From contig CAJWZC010000014.1 in assembly GCA_913049915.1 (NCBI GenBank), forward strand, positions 1 to 55,030: DNA of 55,030 bases, written 5' to 3'. Positions within the stretch are counted from its first letter, which is position 1, and each line of letters opens with the position of its first letter. Below, piece after piece: positions 26,969 to 37,024 of this stretch. The notes under the pieces are model-generated. The model was not told the origin of the DNA. It saw only the letters and a program-made list of their open reading frames with translations, and did no database searches. Position numbers and translations under genes: made by a program. Source of the stretch: an uncultured Colwellia sp. GTDB lineage: Bacteria; Pseudomonadota; Gammaproteobacteria; Enterobacterales; Alteromonadaceae.

Positions 26969-29644
26969 TTATGCGTAAAGTGGGTTAAGTTTTTCAGTAT
27001 CAATATCAAAGCGTTTAATGGCTTCTGTTACTACTGAACGTTTAACTTCACCACGATTCGCTAATTCAAACAATGCCGCAACAACAATGTAAGCAGCGCT
27101 TACTTCGAAGTGAGTACGTAAGTTTGCACGACTATCACTACGACCAAAACCATCAGTACCTAAACAACGGTATTCAGTATCAATGTAGGCACGTACTTGC
27201 CCTGAATAGTTTTTAATGTAATCAGTGGCTGCAATTGCAGGTCCTGCATCTTTAGTAATAATTTGTGTAATGTAGGGTACACGCTGCTCATTTTCTGGGT
27301 GAAGCATGTTCCAACGCGTTACGTCTTGACCATCACGGCCTAGTTCGTTAAACGAAGTTACTGAATAAACATCACTTGAGATGTTGAAATCATTAGCAAG
27401 GATTTGTGCCGCTTCACGTACTTTCTCTAAGATAGTACCTGAGCCTAATAATTGAACATTGGCTATTGCTTTCTTAGGAGCAACTTGTTCAAGCTGATAA
27501 ATACCTTTAATAATTTCTGCTTCAACTGTTTTACTTGCTGGCATTGCCGGATGTTGATAGTTTTCATTCATTAGCGTTAAGTAGAAGAAGACGTTTTCAT
27601 TCTCTTCATACATACGGCGTAAACCTTCACGCACGATAACAGCAATTTCATAACCGTAAGTTGGATCATAAGTAACACAGTTAGGGATTAAAGCTGCCTG
27701 TACATGTGAGTGACCATCTTGATGTTGAAGACCTTCACCGTTAAGTGTTGTTCTACCTGCCGTAGCACCTAATAAGAAACCACGTGCTTGGCTATCGCCA
27801 GCGGCCCATGCTAAATCACCAACACGTTGGAAACCAAACATTGAGTAGTAAATGTAGAACGGAATAGTTACGGCATTACAAGTAGAATAAGACGTACCTG
27901 CAGCAACCCAAGATGCCATAGCACCTAATTCGTTAATGCCTTCTTGTAAAACTTGGCCTTTTTTGTCTTCACGATAATAAGCAACTTGGTCAGCATCTTG
28001 TGGAACATACTTTTGACCTTCACTTGCATAAATACCAACTTGACGGAATAAGCCTTCCATACCAAAAGTACGCGCTTCATCAGGAATGATAGGTACAATG
28101 CGCTTACCAATCTTCTTATCTTTTAATAAGCTATTGAGGACACGTACAAAAGTCATTGTTGATGATACTTGACGGTCACCAGAACCTTTTAAAATAGGAT
28201 CAAAGATTTTAAGTGCTGGAATTTCAAGTTGTTCTTCAGCTTGAACACGACGTGCTGGTAATGAACCACCTAGCGCTTCGCGACGGGCTTTCATGTACTT
28301 AAACTCTTCACTGTCTTCAGGGAATTTGTAGAAAGGTAAATCAGCAATTTCATCATCACTTACCGGAATATTGAAACGATCACGGTAATGCTTGATTGAC
28401 TCAACGTCCATTTTCTTAACATTATGGGCAATGTTTAATGCTTCACCTGAAGCGCCTAAACCAAAACCTTTTACTGTTTTAGCTAAGATAACTGTTGGAC
28501 GACCTTTAGTATTTTTGGCTTTTTCATAAGCCGCATAAACTTTAACTGGATCATGACCACCACGGTTTAAACGCCAGATATCTGCATCTGACATGTTAGC
28601 AACCATCGCTTTCGTTTCAGGGTACTTGTTAAAGAAATTTTCGCGCGTGTACTTACCGCCTTTCGCTTTACAGTTTTGGTATTCACCATCAACTGTTTCG
28701 TTCATTAACTGTAATAATTTACCTGAAGTATCACGAGCAATAAGTGAATCCCAGTAAGAACCCCAAATAACTTTTACTACTTCCCAGCCTGCGCCACGGA
28801 ATGTACCTTCAAGTTCTTGGATAATTTTACCGTTACCACGTACAGGTCCATCTAAACGCTGTAAGTTACAGTTAACGATAAACGTTAAGTTATCTAAGCC
28901 TTCACGCGACGCTAAACCGATAGCACCTAATGATTCTGGCTCATCAGTTTCACCATCACCTAGGAAACAGTACACACGTTGGCCTGAACAATCTTTAATA
29001 CCACGGTCAGTTAAGTATTTTAAGAAACGTGCAGTATAGATAGCTTGTAATGGACCTAAGCCCATAGAAACTGTGGGAAACTGCCAGAAATCTTTCATCA
29101 AATGAGGATGCGGGTACGACGATAAACCTTTGCCATCACACTCTTGACGGAAGTTATTCATTTGCTCTTCAGTTAAACGACCTTCCATGAAGGCACGAGA
29201 ATAAATACCTGGAGAAATATGACCTTGAGCAAAAATGAAATCTCCGCCATCAATTTCAGATGCCGCTTTAAAGAAGTGGTTAAAACCTACATCGTATAAA
29301 GTAGATGAAGACGCGAAGCTACCAATATGACCACCAAGTTCTAAATCTTTTTTAGAGGCACGTAATACTAATACTAACGCATTCCAACGAATTGCAGCAC
29401 GGATACGTGATTCAATGGTTTGGTCCGCAGGCATATGAGGCTCTTGACCTGGTGGAATAGTATTTACATATGCTGTAGTCGCGTTAAACGGTAAGTGAGT
29501 GCCACCACGACGCGCACGTTCAATTAACGTTTCTAATAATTGATGGGCACGTTCTGGGCCTTCATTTTCTAATACTGATTCTAATGACTCTAACCACTCT
29601 TGAGTTTCTGCTGAATCAATATCGATATTTGGTAGATCTGACAT
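26969..29644 (-). CDS. aceE: Pyruvate dehydrogenase E1, homodimeric
   Basis: 891 residues, close to the 887 of E. coli. This thiamine-diphosphate enzyme decarboxylates pyruvate and reductively acetylates the lipoyl domains of AceF. The N-terminus (DIDSAETQEWLESLESVL) is the E2-binding region of homodimeric E1. The ThDP-binding motif is GDGETDEPES with the downstream Asn in VNCNLQRLDGPVRGNGKI; active-site histidines lie in ASSSTLYDVGFNHFF and LQHQDGHSHVQ. GGAG lies ahead of the ATG. It is the first catalytic gene of the operon, 278 bp after pdhR, with a decayed pdhR tail between. Confidence 0.97.
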   Translation of the reverse strand: MSDLPNIDIDSAETQEWLESLESVLENEGPERAHQLLETLIERARRGGTHLPFNATTAYVNTIPPGQEPHMPADQTIESRIRAAIRWNALVLVLRASKKDLELGGHIGSFASSSTLYDVGFNHFFKAASEIDGGDFIFAQGHISPGIYSRAFMEGRLTEEQMNNFRQECDGKGLSSYPHPHLMKDFWQFPTVSMGLGPLQAIYTARFLKYLTDRGIKDCSGQRVYCFLGDGETDEPESLGAIGLASREGLDNLTFIVNCNLQRLDGPVRGNGKIIQELEGTFRGAGWEVVKVIWGSYWDSLIARDTSGKLLQLMNETVDGEYQNCKAKGGKYTRENFFNKYPETKAMVANMSDADIWRLNRGGHDPVKVYAAYEKAKNTKGRPTVILAKTVKGFGLGASGEALNIAHNVKKMDVESIKHYRDRFNIPVSDDEIADLPFYKFPEDSEEFKYMKARREALGGSLPARRVQAEEQLEIPALKIFDPILKGSGDRQVSSTMTFVRVLNSLLKDKKIGKRIVPIIPDEARTFGMEGLFRQVGIYASEGQKYVPQDADQVAYYREDKKGQVLQEGINELGAMASWVAAGTSYSTCNAVTIPFYIYYSMFGFQRVGDLAWAAGDSQARGFLLGATAGRTTLNGEGLQHQDGHSHVQAALIPNCVTYDPTYGYEIAVIVREGLRRMYEENENVFFYLTLMNENYQHPAMPASKTVEAEIIKGIYQLEQVAPKKAIANVQLLGSGTILEKVREAAQILANDFNISSDVYSVTSFNELGRDGQDVTRWNMLHPENEQRVPYITQIITKDAGPAIAATDYIKNYSGQVRAYIDTEYRCLGTDGFGRSDSRANLRTHFEVSAAYIVVAALFELANRGEVKRSVVTEAIKRFDIDTEKLNPLYA

Positions 29645-29785
29645 ATTGTTTAGTCTCCAATACTTTGTTTTTTGATAGATGTTTAATAAAAATTTTAATA
29701 AATGTATAAAATTAAAGGTGTTAACTATTCTTTTTTTAATCTGCTAATTTCTTTTTCTACTCGGTGCGCTTTGCGCATAATTCTT

Positions 29786-29886
29786 TTACATGCGTCGCAT
29801 CGAAGGTTCCATACGGCTATTTTCTTGTGTACGTATCTTTAAAAAGTAATAATATTTCTTCGATGAAAGCTAAGTGTCGATAGCTT
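29786..29886 (-). pseudogene. Decayed duplicate of the pdhR 3' end
   Basis: This reverse-strand segment encodes SYRHLAFIEEILL and, after a short insertion that changes frame, TQENSRMEPSMRRM followed by a stop. The real pdhR ends SHRHLAFIEEILLKSTQENS then RMERSMRRM and a stop. The two DNA stretches (29786-29886 and 29932-30013) align along their length with several substitutions, many of them synonymous, and two short indels. It lies directly after pdhR, in the same orientation, and before aceE. It is too short to make a protein and probably remains from a tandem duplication. Downstream the minus strand reads MRKAHRVEKEISRLKKE and a stop, which I do not recognise. Confidence 0.8.
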
Positions 29887-29922
29887 ACTCATCATGAATT
29901 TTGCAATTCATCACTCATTTAT

Positions 29923-30714
29923 CTACATTCTGCGCATTGATCTTTCCATGCGACTGTTTTCTTGTGTCGACTTCAGTAATATTTCTTCGATAAAGGCTAA
30001 GTGTCTATGGCTTGCACCCCATGCCTTTTGTGGTTCACCACTGATAATGGCATTGAGCAAACGCTTTCTGTAATCGGTAATCTTGCTAAAGATATCAGGA
30101 CGTTTCGCCAATACTATTAAATTTTGTGCAATATTATCCGCCAATAATGGTGACATACTACGAGCAAGTTGTAATATCACCGCATTATGTGACGCTGCAC
30201 AAATGGCTAAATGAAATTCAACAACCGCTTCAGCTTCACTGCGAAAGTCATCTTCCAATTGGCTATTGCCAATTTCATTATGCTTTGCTTGAATGTGTTC
30301 AAAATCTGCTGGTGTGCCACGCATAGCAGCATAGTACGAAGCCATACCTTCAATACCGTGACGAAACTCTAATAAGTCAAATTGTGACTCATTATTATTC
30401 GACATTAATTCAAACAATGGATCGGAAAAACCACTGAGTAAATTGTTACTCACAAAAGTGCCTCCACCTTGTTTACGCGTCACCAAACCTTTGGCCTCTA
30501 ACTTCTGTATCGCTTCACGTAATGATGGTCTTGAGACTTCAAATTGCAGTGCCAGTTCACGTTCAGGTAATAATTTCTCACCAGGCTGCAAACTCCCTTC
30601 AATTATCATGGCTTCAAGTTGTGCTAAAATAATATCAGCTAACTTCTGTGGCTTTACTCGCCCAGTGCTTTTCGATGCTTTCATTGATTTATTTGCCGTT
30701 ACGTTTACATTCAT
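29923..30714 (-). CDS. pdhR: Pyruvate dehydrogenase complex repressor, GntR/FadR family
   Basis: 263 residues. Residues about 22-90 form a winged helix (KLADIILAQLEAMIIEGSLQ, ERELALQFEVSRPSLREAIQ, LEAKGLVTRKQGGGTFV), and the rest an all-helical FCD ligand domain with metal-binding His residues (FRHGIEGMASYYAA, EFHLAICAASHNAV, SHRHLAFIEEIL). In E. coli PdhR represses its own operon and other respiratory genes and is released by pyruvate. Here it precedes aceE-aceF-lpd and has a matching operator 79 bp ahead of the start. The first ten residues are low-complexity; an ATG at residue 11 is possible. Ligand is inferred from family and context. Confidence 0.92.
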   Translation of the reverse strand: MNVNVTANKSMKASKSTGRVKPQKLADIILAQLEAMIIEGSLQPGEKLLPERELALQFEVSRPSLREAIQKLEAKGLVTRKQGGGTFVSNNLLSGFSDPLFELMSNNNESQFDLLEFRHGIEGMASYYAAMRGTPADFEHIQAKHNEIGNSQLEDDFRSEAEAVVEFHLAICAASHNAVILQLARSMSPLLADNIAQNLIVLAKRPDIFSKITDYRKRLLNAIISGEPQKAWGASHRHLAFIEEILLKSTQENSRMERSMRRM

Positions 30715-30792
30715 AAAAGTAATTTAGCTAGCTATTTCCATGGTGATAAAGAGACGAATGAGCGATTAACACACCTGTTTGAATCCTGGTAA

Positions 30793-30807
30793 ATTGGTAA
30801 GACCAAT
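30793..30807. promoter_or_regulatory. PdhR operator upstream of pdhR
   Basis: ATTGGTAAGACCAAT is a perfect inverted repeat that matches the known PdhR recognition sequence (ATTGGT-N3-ACCAAT). It lies 79 bp ahead of the pdhR start, where it would allow autorepression of pdhR-aceEF-lpd. Confidence 0.85.
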
Positions 30808-30946
30808 CACTTTCAAGACAATAAAATAGCAAATCTAGCTACTTTTGACAAGTAAATTTAATTGATGGTTAGTATTTAAGCAAGGTTTATATATGCTAAT
30901 AATAGATGTTTCTGTCTATTATTAGCATATTAAGTAAGGTTAACCG

Positions 30947-30961
30947 AATGGTCCGACCATT
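30947..30961. promoter_or_regulatory. Second TGGT-N3-ACCA palindrome between ampE and pdhR
   Basis: AATGGTCCGACCATT is a perfect 15-bp palindrome around TGGTCCGACCA. That core is shared by PdhR sites and by FadR sites, whose E. coli consensus has TGGTCNGACCA-like form. It starts 140 bp upstream of the clear PdhR box and 19 bp past the ampE stop. The binding protein could be PdhR, FadR or another FadR-family protein. Confidence 0.55.
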
Positions 30962-30979
30962 GACTTTGACTAAACTTTA

Positions 30980-31915
30980 TTAGTTAAGAAAACCTGCAAG
31001 CGTTAATATTGAAATAACCGCAAGTACCAATAACACATTACGTTTTGCTAGCCTTACAAGTAAACAAGGCTCGGCTGTGCAATCGTCTTCGTTTACCATA
31101 ATATCTTCCGATTTTTCTGCTACATCTATCAGCACTTGATGAGTAGCTTTTTTATTATCAAATAGACTTTCCAACCATACAGGTAGCGCTTTGGAAAAAT
31201 GACCCACAAACATATAACCAAATGAAGCGATACGCACAGGTAACCAATCTACCCAAAAAAGTACGTCATGATGGTTTTGACAGCCCGCAATAATATTAGG
31301 GGCGATTTTACCTTCATGAGGTACCTCATCTAAGCCGTCATACTCAGCTTTGTCCACCTCTGCCGAAGTTGACTGTACTTCAGCATTTTTCTCAGCAGCA
31401 CTCGCTATACACTGTGCTTTTTTATGCTCAATAACTGTCGTCAATAAACGGTAAAATACTGCACCTGCAGCACCAAAAATGATGAAATACAGCATAATAG
31501 CGATATAATAACGATAATTTAACCAAATAAGTGCTTGACCAAAGCCCATATTTGGCAAGTTCTTATCTGTTAATAATTGTTGATGGTACATTTTGGTAGT
31601 CGTTTCTTCTCCCCTGAAAGCCGAAATAAGATAACTCTTATAACTATCCCTAGTAGTAGTACAACCAAAGCAAATAAGGAGTATTACGGTAGAAAGCAAT
31701 AATTGCACTACGGGGTTATCAATAATATCAAGCAACAAGTAAGTGATAATGACGGGTAAAATAATAAATACAGCACTAGCAATTGTACCTTGCTTAGCGG
31801 TAAAGTTTTTACTAAAAAAATATAAATAGTGTTGATAATAAAAATTAAATCGCCACATTTCTGCAGATAAAGTTCTGTCTGCTGCTAGGGCAATTAATAA
31901 ACTTAGTAAACTCAT
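30980..31915 (-). CDS. ampE: AmpE, inner-membrane regulatory signalling protein
   Basis: 311 residues starting MSLLSLLIALAADRTLSAEM, the typical AmpE/CobD-related start. Several membrane helices are visible (about 45-65, 65-85, 130-155 and 290-310). A hydrophilic loop (about 165-220, EKNAEVQSTSAEVDKAEYDG) is longer and more acidic than in E. coli, whose AmpE has 284 residues. AmpE was named from its link to beta-lactamase induction with AmpD; its biochemical role is not settled. It starts one base after ampD ends, so the pair is translationally coupled. pdhR follows 265 bp downstream, as in E. coli but without aroP. Confidence 0.92.
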   Translation of the reverse strand: MSLLSLLIALAADRTLSAEMWRFNFYYQHYLYFFSKNFTAKQGTIASAVFIILPVIITYLLLDIIDNPVVQLLLSTVILLICFGCTTTRDSYKSYLISAFRGEETTTKMYHQQLLTDKNLPNMGFGQALIWLNYRYYIAIMLYFIIFGAAGAVFYRLLTTVIEHKKAQCIASAAEKNAEVQSTSAEVDKAEYDGLDEVPHEGKIAPNIIAGCQNHHDVLFWVDWLPVRIASFGYMFVGHFSKALPVWLESLFDNKKATHQVLIDVAEKSEDIMVNEDDCTAEPCLLVRLAKRNVLLVLAVISILTLAGFLN

Positions 31916-31916
31916 G

Positions 31917-32486
31917 TTAGGTGCTATTCCTTGTCGCTTGTTCAGTCAAACACTGATAAAAGTATGACCAGTCAAATACAGGCCCTGGGTCGGTTTTTCT
32001 AACCGGGGCAATATCACAATGACCCACAATATTCCCTATGATAATAGCAGGAAATTTAATTTGCAAACTAAGCGTTACCGCAATTAACTGTTGGTATTGT
32101 TCCGCCGTATAAGGGATATCATCTGTGCCCTCTAATTCGATACCAATAGAATAATCATTACAGCGTTCTCGCTGATTAAATGATGAAACCCCTGCATGCC
32201 AAGCTTTATCATAGAAGGATACATACTGAATTACACTACCATCGCGACGGATCAGACAATGGGCTGAAACTTCCGCGCCTCTTAAGTCATTAAAACTAGC
32301 GTGTGCATCACAATCTAGCTGTCCAAGAAACAAGTCACTAATGTAATGACCATCAAATTGGCCTGCTGGTAGTGAAATATTATGGACCACTAATAAATTA
32401 ATTTCTTCACCTAATTCACGTGGAGCAAAGTACGGTGACGGTAGGTGTTGCGCTTGTGTTAGCCAGCCAGATGAAATAACAAACAT
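31917..32486 (-). CDS. ampD: 1,6-anhydro-N-acetylmuramyl-L-alanine amidase
   Basis: 189 residues, a cytoplasmic zinc amidase of the Amidase_2 family that splits the stem peptide from anhydromuramic acid in peptidoglycan recycling. Zinc ligands are visible: His35 (LLVVHNISLP), His156 (GNIVGHCDIA) and Asp166 (PVRKTDPGP), one to two residues from the ligands in the Citrobacter enzyme. The catalytic Glu is in SIGIELEG at 117. In many bacteria its loss raises AmpC beta-lactamase through AmpR; no such regulator is in the window. It is divergent from the aspartic protease-nadC pair and overlaps nothing. Confidence 0.95.
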   Translation of the reverse strand: MFVISSGWLTQAQHLPSPYFAPRELGEEINLLVVHNISLPAGQFDGHYISDLFLGQLDCDAHASFNDLRGAEVSAHCLIRRDGSVIQYVSFYDKAWHAGVSSFNQRERCNDYSIGIELEGTDDIPYTAEQYQQLIAVTLSLQIKFPAIIIGNIVGHCDIAPVRKTDPGPVFDWSYFYQCLTEQATRNST

Positions 32487-32924
32487 TTATTTCTCATTTT
32501 ATAGTGTTGATAGGTGCAGTAAGTTTGGTATATAAGGTTACATGCAATACCATTTCGTATAAAGAAGTGACCATTTAGAACGGCATGGACGACATTAGAA
32601 CAAACGAAATATGCGTAGCTATAGTTATTCTATATCAAACATATGCTGAGACGTTCTCATAGTGCTCCATCTGTTCCCAAAGGGCGAGCTTTAAAGGATT
32701 ATATACTGCGTTATTGATTTTGATAAGGATGCTACACGGATGTAGCTTTTTAGAGAATGCAAGAGCATATTCTCCTGGATAACTATTACCTACGATCAAT
32801 GCCTTGCCTATAAGCCTTTAAATTCTCGCTAAGCGAGCACTTTCTTGTACGGATTGGTAGAAGTACTTTCTTGCTTACTTGATAAAACATACAATAGTAA
32901 TTCCTTAATCAAAGATTGCTTAGT
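32487..32924. other. Divergent intergenic region with stacked hairpins
   Basis: This 438-bp gap between ampD and the protease gene holds no reading frame I recognise. It contains a copy of a motif around GCGTTATTGATTT (32696-32721), followed by three hairpins: GCTACA/TGTAGC (near 32731-32746), GAGAATGC/GCATATTCTC (near 32753-32774) and CTCGCT-A-AGCGAG (near 32825-32837). Promoters for both divergent units must be here, but none could be placed with confidence. Confidence 0.5.
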
Positions 32925-34386
<1,462 letters not shown>

Positions 34387-34406
34387 CGCGGCGCTAAGAA
34401 CAAAAA

Positions 34407-34431
34407 AGCGTTAAACATAAGGTGTTTAGCG
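34407..34431 (+). terminator. Terminator after nadC
   Basis: GCGTTAAACA and TGTTTAGCG form a stem (one G-T pair) with a short loop, followed by ATTTTATAT. It lies 20 bp after the stop codon. Confidence 0.65.
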
Positions 34432-34563
34432 ATTTTATATAAAAATTTAATTTTTCTACTTAAACTTAAGTGTCCATTAAACCCAAGATAAAAACAATAA
34501 GACCAGTTACCACTATCATCATGCTATATATGATGCCAATAAGACTAAACTTTACTAAAGTAA

Positions 34564-34725
34564 AAAAGTACCCTTGTTTATAAAGCTTTTAATGAGTTTT
34601 ATGTCTATCTTACTCGCGAACAAGGCCGTAGTGGAGACAATATCATCACTGGCGATAAGTGGTTTGAATCAAAACGTCATGAATTCTATAGCCGCATAAA
34701 AAGTCGCCGCACATCTAGAAGATAA
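34564..34725 (+). pseudogene. Possible C-terminal relic of an unknown protein
   Basis: A frame with no start codon reads KSTLVYKAFNEFYVYLTREQ, then GRSGDNIITGDKWFESKRHE and FYSRIKSRRTSRR to a TAA. The composition looks like a real protein tail: charged and helical with a basic end. It is not in frame with an upstream open stretch, being stopped at 34561-34563. I do not recognise the family. The same region on the reverse strand has a short hydrophobic frame (34470-34590), so the choice is uncertain. Confidence 0.35.
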
Positions 34726-34859
34726 ACCATTCCTCATATCGTAAAGTCTTTTAAATAAGCCAACATATACGCTAAGCGACTTGAAGATATGTGTAATTTG
34801 AGTATCGAGCTAAAAAGTGGCCAGACATGCGTTTTATCACTTTTTTATACTCAAACAGG

Positions 34860-35414
34860 TTATTTTAACTTGCCAACAAAGACTTTTCTAAACTTTGCAA
34901 GTTTAGGTGAAACAATGGCTTGGCAATATTGATTTTCAGAATTATTTTTAAAATAATCCTGATGATAATCTTCACCACTGTGAAAAGTAACCACTCGACT
35001 AACTCGGGTCACGATAGGATAATCAAACAACTGATCTTGACCCATTTCTTTAATAATTTGTTCTGCTATCTGATGTTGCTCGGTATCATGAGTAAAAATT
35101 TCAGACCGATACTGTGTTCCGACATCATCGCCTTGACGGTTTAACTGCGTAGGATTGTGTAAGGTAAAAAATATATCTAAAATTTCTCTAAAGCTAATCA
35201 CCTGACTATCAAACGCTAATTGTACAACTTCCGCATGGCCGGTATTTGCAGTACAAACGTCTTTATAGGTTGGCGCTTCACTTTGCCCGCCCATATAACC
35301 CGATTTTGTCGTAATAATACCCTTGACCATATTAAACGCACTTTCGATACACCAAAAACAACCTCCCGCTAGCGTAGCAGTTTGTCGTGATTTTTTGTTG
35401 AGTTGTCCAGTCAT
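34860..35414 (-). CDS. msrA: Peptide-methionine (S)-S-oxide reductase
   Basis: 184 residues, a thiol enzyme that repairs methionine-S-sulfoxide in proteins. The catalytic motif GGCFWCIESAFN has the sulfenic-acid-forming Cys at 19; the FDSQVISFREILDIFFTLHN segment and the GEDYHQDYF motif are also family-typical. The short form without a fused MsrB domain or signal peptide suggests a cytoplasmic enzyme. It is a single gene; the neighbours are a gene relic on each side. Resolving cysteines may include Cys169 (NQYCQAIVSPK). Confidence 0.95.
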   Translation of the reverse strand: MTGQLNKKSRQTATLAGGCFWCIESAFNMVKGIITTKSGYMGGQSEAPTYKDVCTANTGHAEVVQLAFDSQVISFREILDIFFTLHNPTQLNRQGDDVGTQYRSEIFTHDTEQHQIAEQIIKEMGQDQLFDYPIVTRVSRVVTFHSGEDYHQDYFKNNSENQYCQAIVSPKLAKFRKVFVGKLK

Positions 35415-35518
35415 TTATCGTACTGCCTTATTCAATATTTATTTAATAACTTAACTGAGCCTTTGCTATTAATAAATAAGCTAAAATATCTTCGTTAATT
35501 TTTATTAATATTAAGAGG

Positions 35519-35707
35519 ATACAAATATTATACTTCTATTTAGTCAGTAAGAAATCTATAGCTAAATTTTTCAAAAATACGAGCCATATTCAAGTAATTA
35601 TTGCGCTACGTAGTATTGCTATTATCATTCAATTACTACTAATTATCTTTAGTCAATTTGGACTTAGTGTACCAACTGCTATCGACACCATTGGTAAGCG
35701 TTATTAG
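35519..35707 (+). pseudogene. N-terminal stump of a RegB-like sensor histidine kinase
   Basis: A frame beginning at ATA (35519), directly after AAGAGGA, a strong ribosome-binding-like sequence, reads IQILYFYLVSKKSIAKFFKN and then VIIALRSIAIIIQLLLIIFS, QFGLSVPTAIDTIGKRY and a stop at 35705. The hydrophobic segment preceded by ALR and followed by a short FGLSVP linker resembles the first membrane helices of RegB/PrrB-type redox kinases. Nothing of the kinase domains remains before the next gene, which runs the other way. The start codon seems to have been lost, so it is probably an inactive fragment. Confidence 0.5.
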
Positions 35708-35782
35708 TTTAAAAATACTATTTACCTTAAATAGTAATATTTATTATCGTCGAAATTGTTAATTGTTAATTGTTAATATAAT

Positions 35783-36895
35783 TTAATAGTTATAGGCTAG
35801 GTGTTGATGAAATCTAACCACTACTTCCTCTTTAGTTGGCTCAATTTCAAGCTCTACAGCCATCAGTTTCATTGCTTGTTCAATTTGATTTAAAAAACGA
35901 CCAAAACCATAGTCACTGTTATTTTCTGGCGTAGCGACAAAAATTAGCTGTATGCTATCTATTAATTCACCCGAACTCCATTTACTAACAATACCGCATG
36001 GACTTTGTTCAGGGTTATAGCCTAACATCTGTAATTCACCTACTCGAGAAACAATCTCATGGATACTGTATCTAACAATGGGTACTAACCCATTAGCGAT
36101 CAGCGCACCATTGTTTAAGTTATAACGTTTTGCTGCCATGGTAAATACATCCGTTAAGTAGGTGTATAACGGGTTATAAGGGTCTGTCGAATGACTATCT
36201 ATTTCTACTTGTTTTAATAATTCATTACTTATATTTAAGGTAACAACCGCATAATTCATCGCACTATGGTAAGTAGGTATAGTTACTTCTTGACTAGCAT
36301 AACGCTTTTTAATCTCACGCAACTTATGTGTTTGACTGGTATTACAGCCCTTATGCTTAGCAAACAGATCGTAAGTAAGGTGCTGATGATCTCTCAGACG
36401 AATATCGCTTTTATCTAGCTTAATGGTTTGACAAAACTTTTCGACAAGTTGGCTAACTTTACTATGAAAACTAGCGGAGTTAACACGTATTTCTTTGCCA
36501 GTAGCCAAAAAGAGTAAGCATATTTTTTTAGCGCGTTTGCTGCCATCAAAAAAAGACTTTTTAAGGTGATGACTTTCTGGATTGTAATAAAAGAGTATTT
36601 GTTGATTAGTTTGCCATTGGTGCATTTCTTGGCTATATCGTACGCGTGCTAACTTATCGTTAGCAATAAACTGACAATTCTCTAATTCAACGTCATCTGT
36701 TAATTTAAAAAATATATCCGATAACTGCTGATAGAAGTCGTAAAATGGCTGCGGTTTTAAATCACTATATTTCCGTGAAAATTGCTCAAATAGCTCATCG
36801 GTCAGACTAAACTCAGCTAAAATATACTGATTATCACGGACATTACCAGGTAAATAAGCTTTGTGAGCGGCACTACGTTTTCTAATAATTGACAT
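35783..36895 (-). CDS. Internally duplicated protein of unknown function
   Basis: 370 residues from the ATG at 36895, chosen because AGGG lies six bases ahead; an ATG two codons earlier is too close to it. The protein is two diverged copies of one module. Copy A spans about residues 22-176 and copy B about 213-370. Matching pairs include CQFIANDKLARVRYS with ALIANGLVPIVRYS, LFYYNPES with MLGYNPEQ, LLFLATGKE with LIFVATPEN, and DIRLRDHQHLTYDL with VVRFHQHLAYNY. A basic linker (HKLREIKKRYASQ) joins them. No signal peptide or membrane helix is visible, so it is probably cytoplasmic. I do not recognise the family; PilZ-type or other ligand-binding folds are conceivable but unsupported. It is divergent from a DUF3820 gene. 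Confidence 0.75.
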   Translation of the reverse strand: MSIIRKRSAAHKAYLPGNVRDNQYILAEFSLTDELFEQFSRKYSDLKPQPFYDFYQQLSDIFFKLTDDVELENCQFIANDKLARVRYSQEMHQWQTNQQILFYYNPESHHLKKSFFDGSKRAKKICLLFLATGKEIRVNSASFHSKVSQLVEKFCQTIKLDKSDIRLRDHQHLTYDLFAKHKGCNTSQTHKLREIKKRYASQEVTIPTYHSAMNYAVVTLNISNELLKQVEIDSHSTDPYNPLYTYLTDVFTMAAKRYNLNNGALIANGLVPIVRYSIHEIVSRVGELQMLGYNPEQSPCGIVSKWSSGELIDSIQLIFVATPENNSDYGFGRFLNQIEQAMKLMAVELEIEPTKEEVVVRFHQHLAYNY

Positions 36896-37024
36896 ATTCA
36901 TCCCTAAATTTTTAACACGATTAACACTGAGTTGTTAACCTTTTAAAATAGGATCAGTATAATGAGCACAAATGAAAATTTTGTGACATAAATATGGCAC
37001 AAATATGACAAACACGGACTTAAT

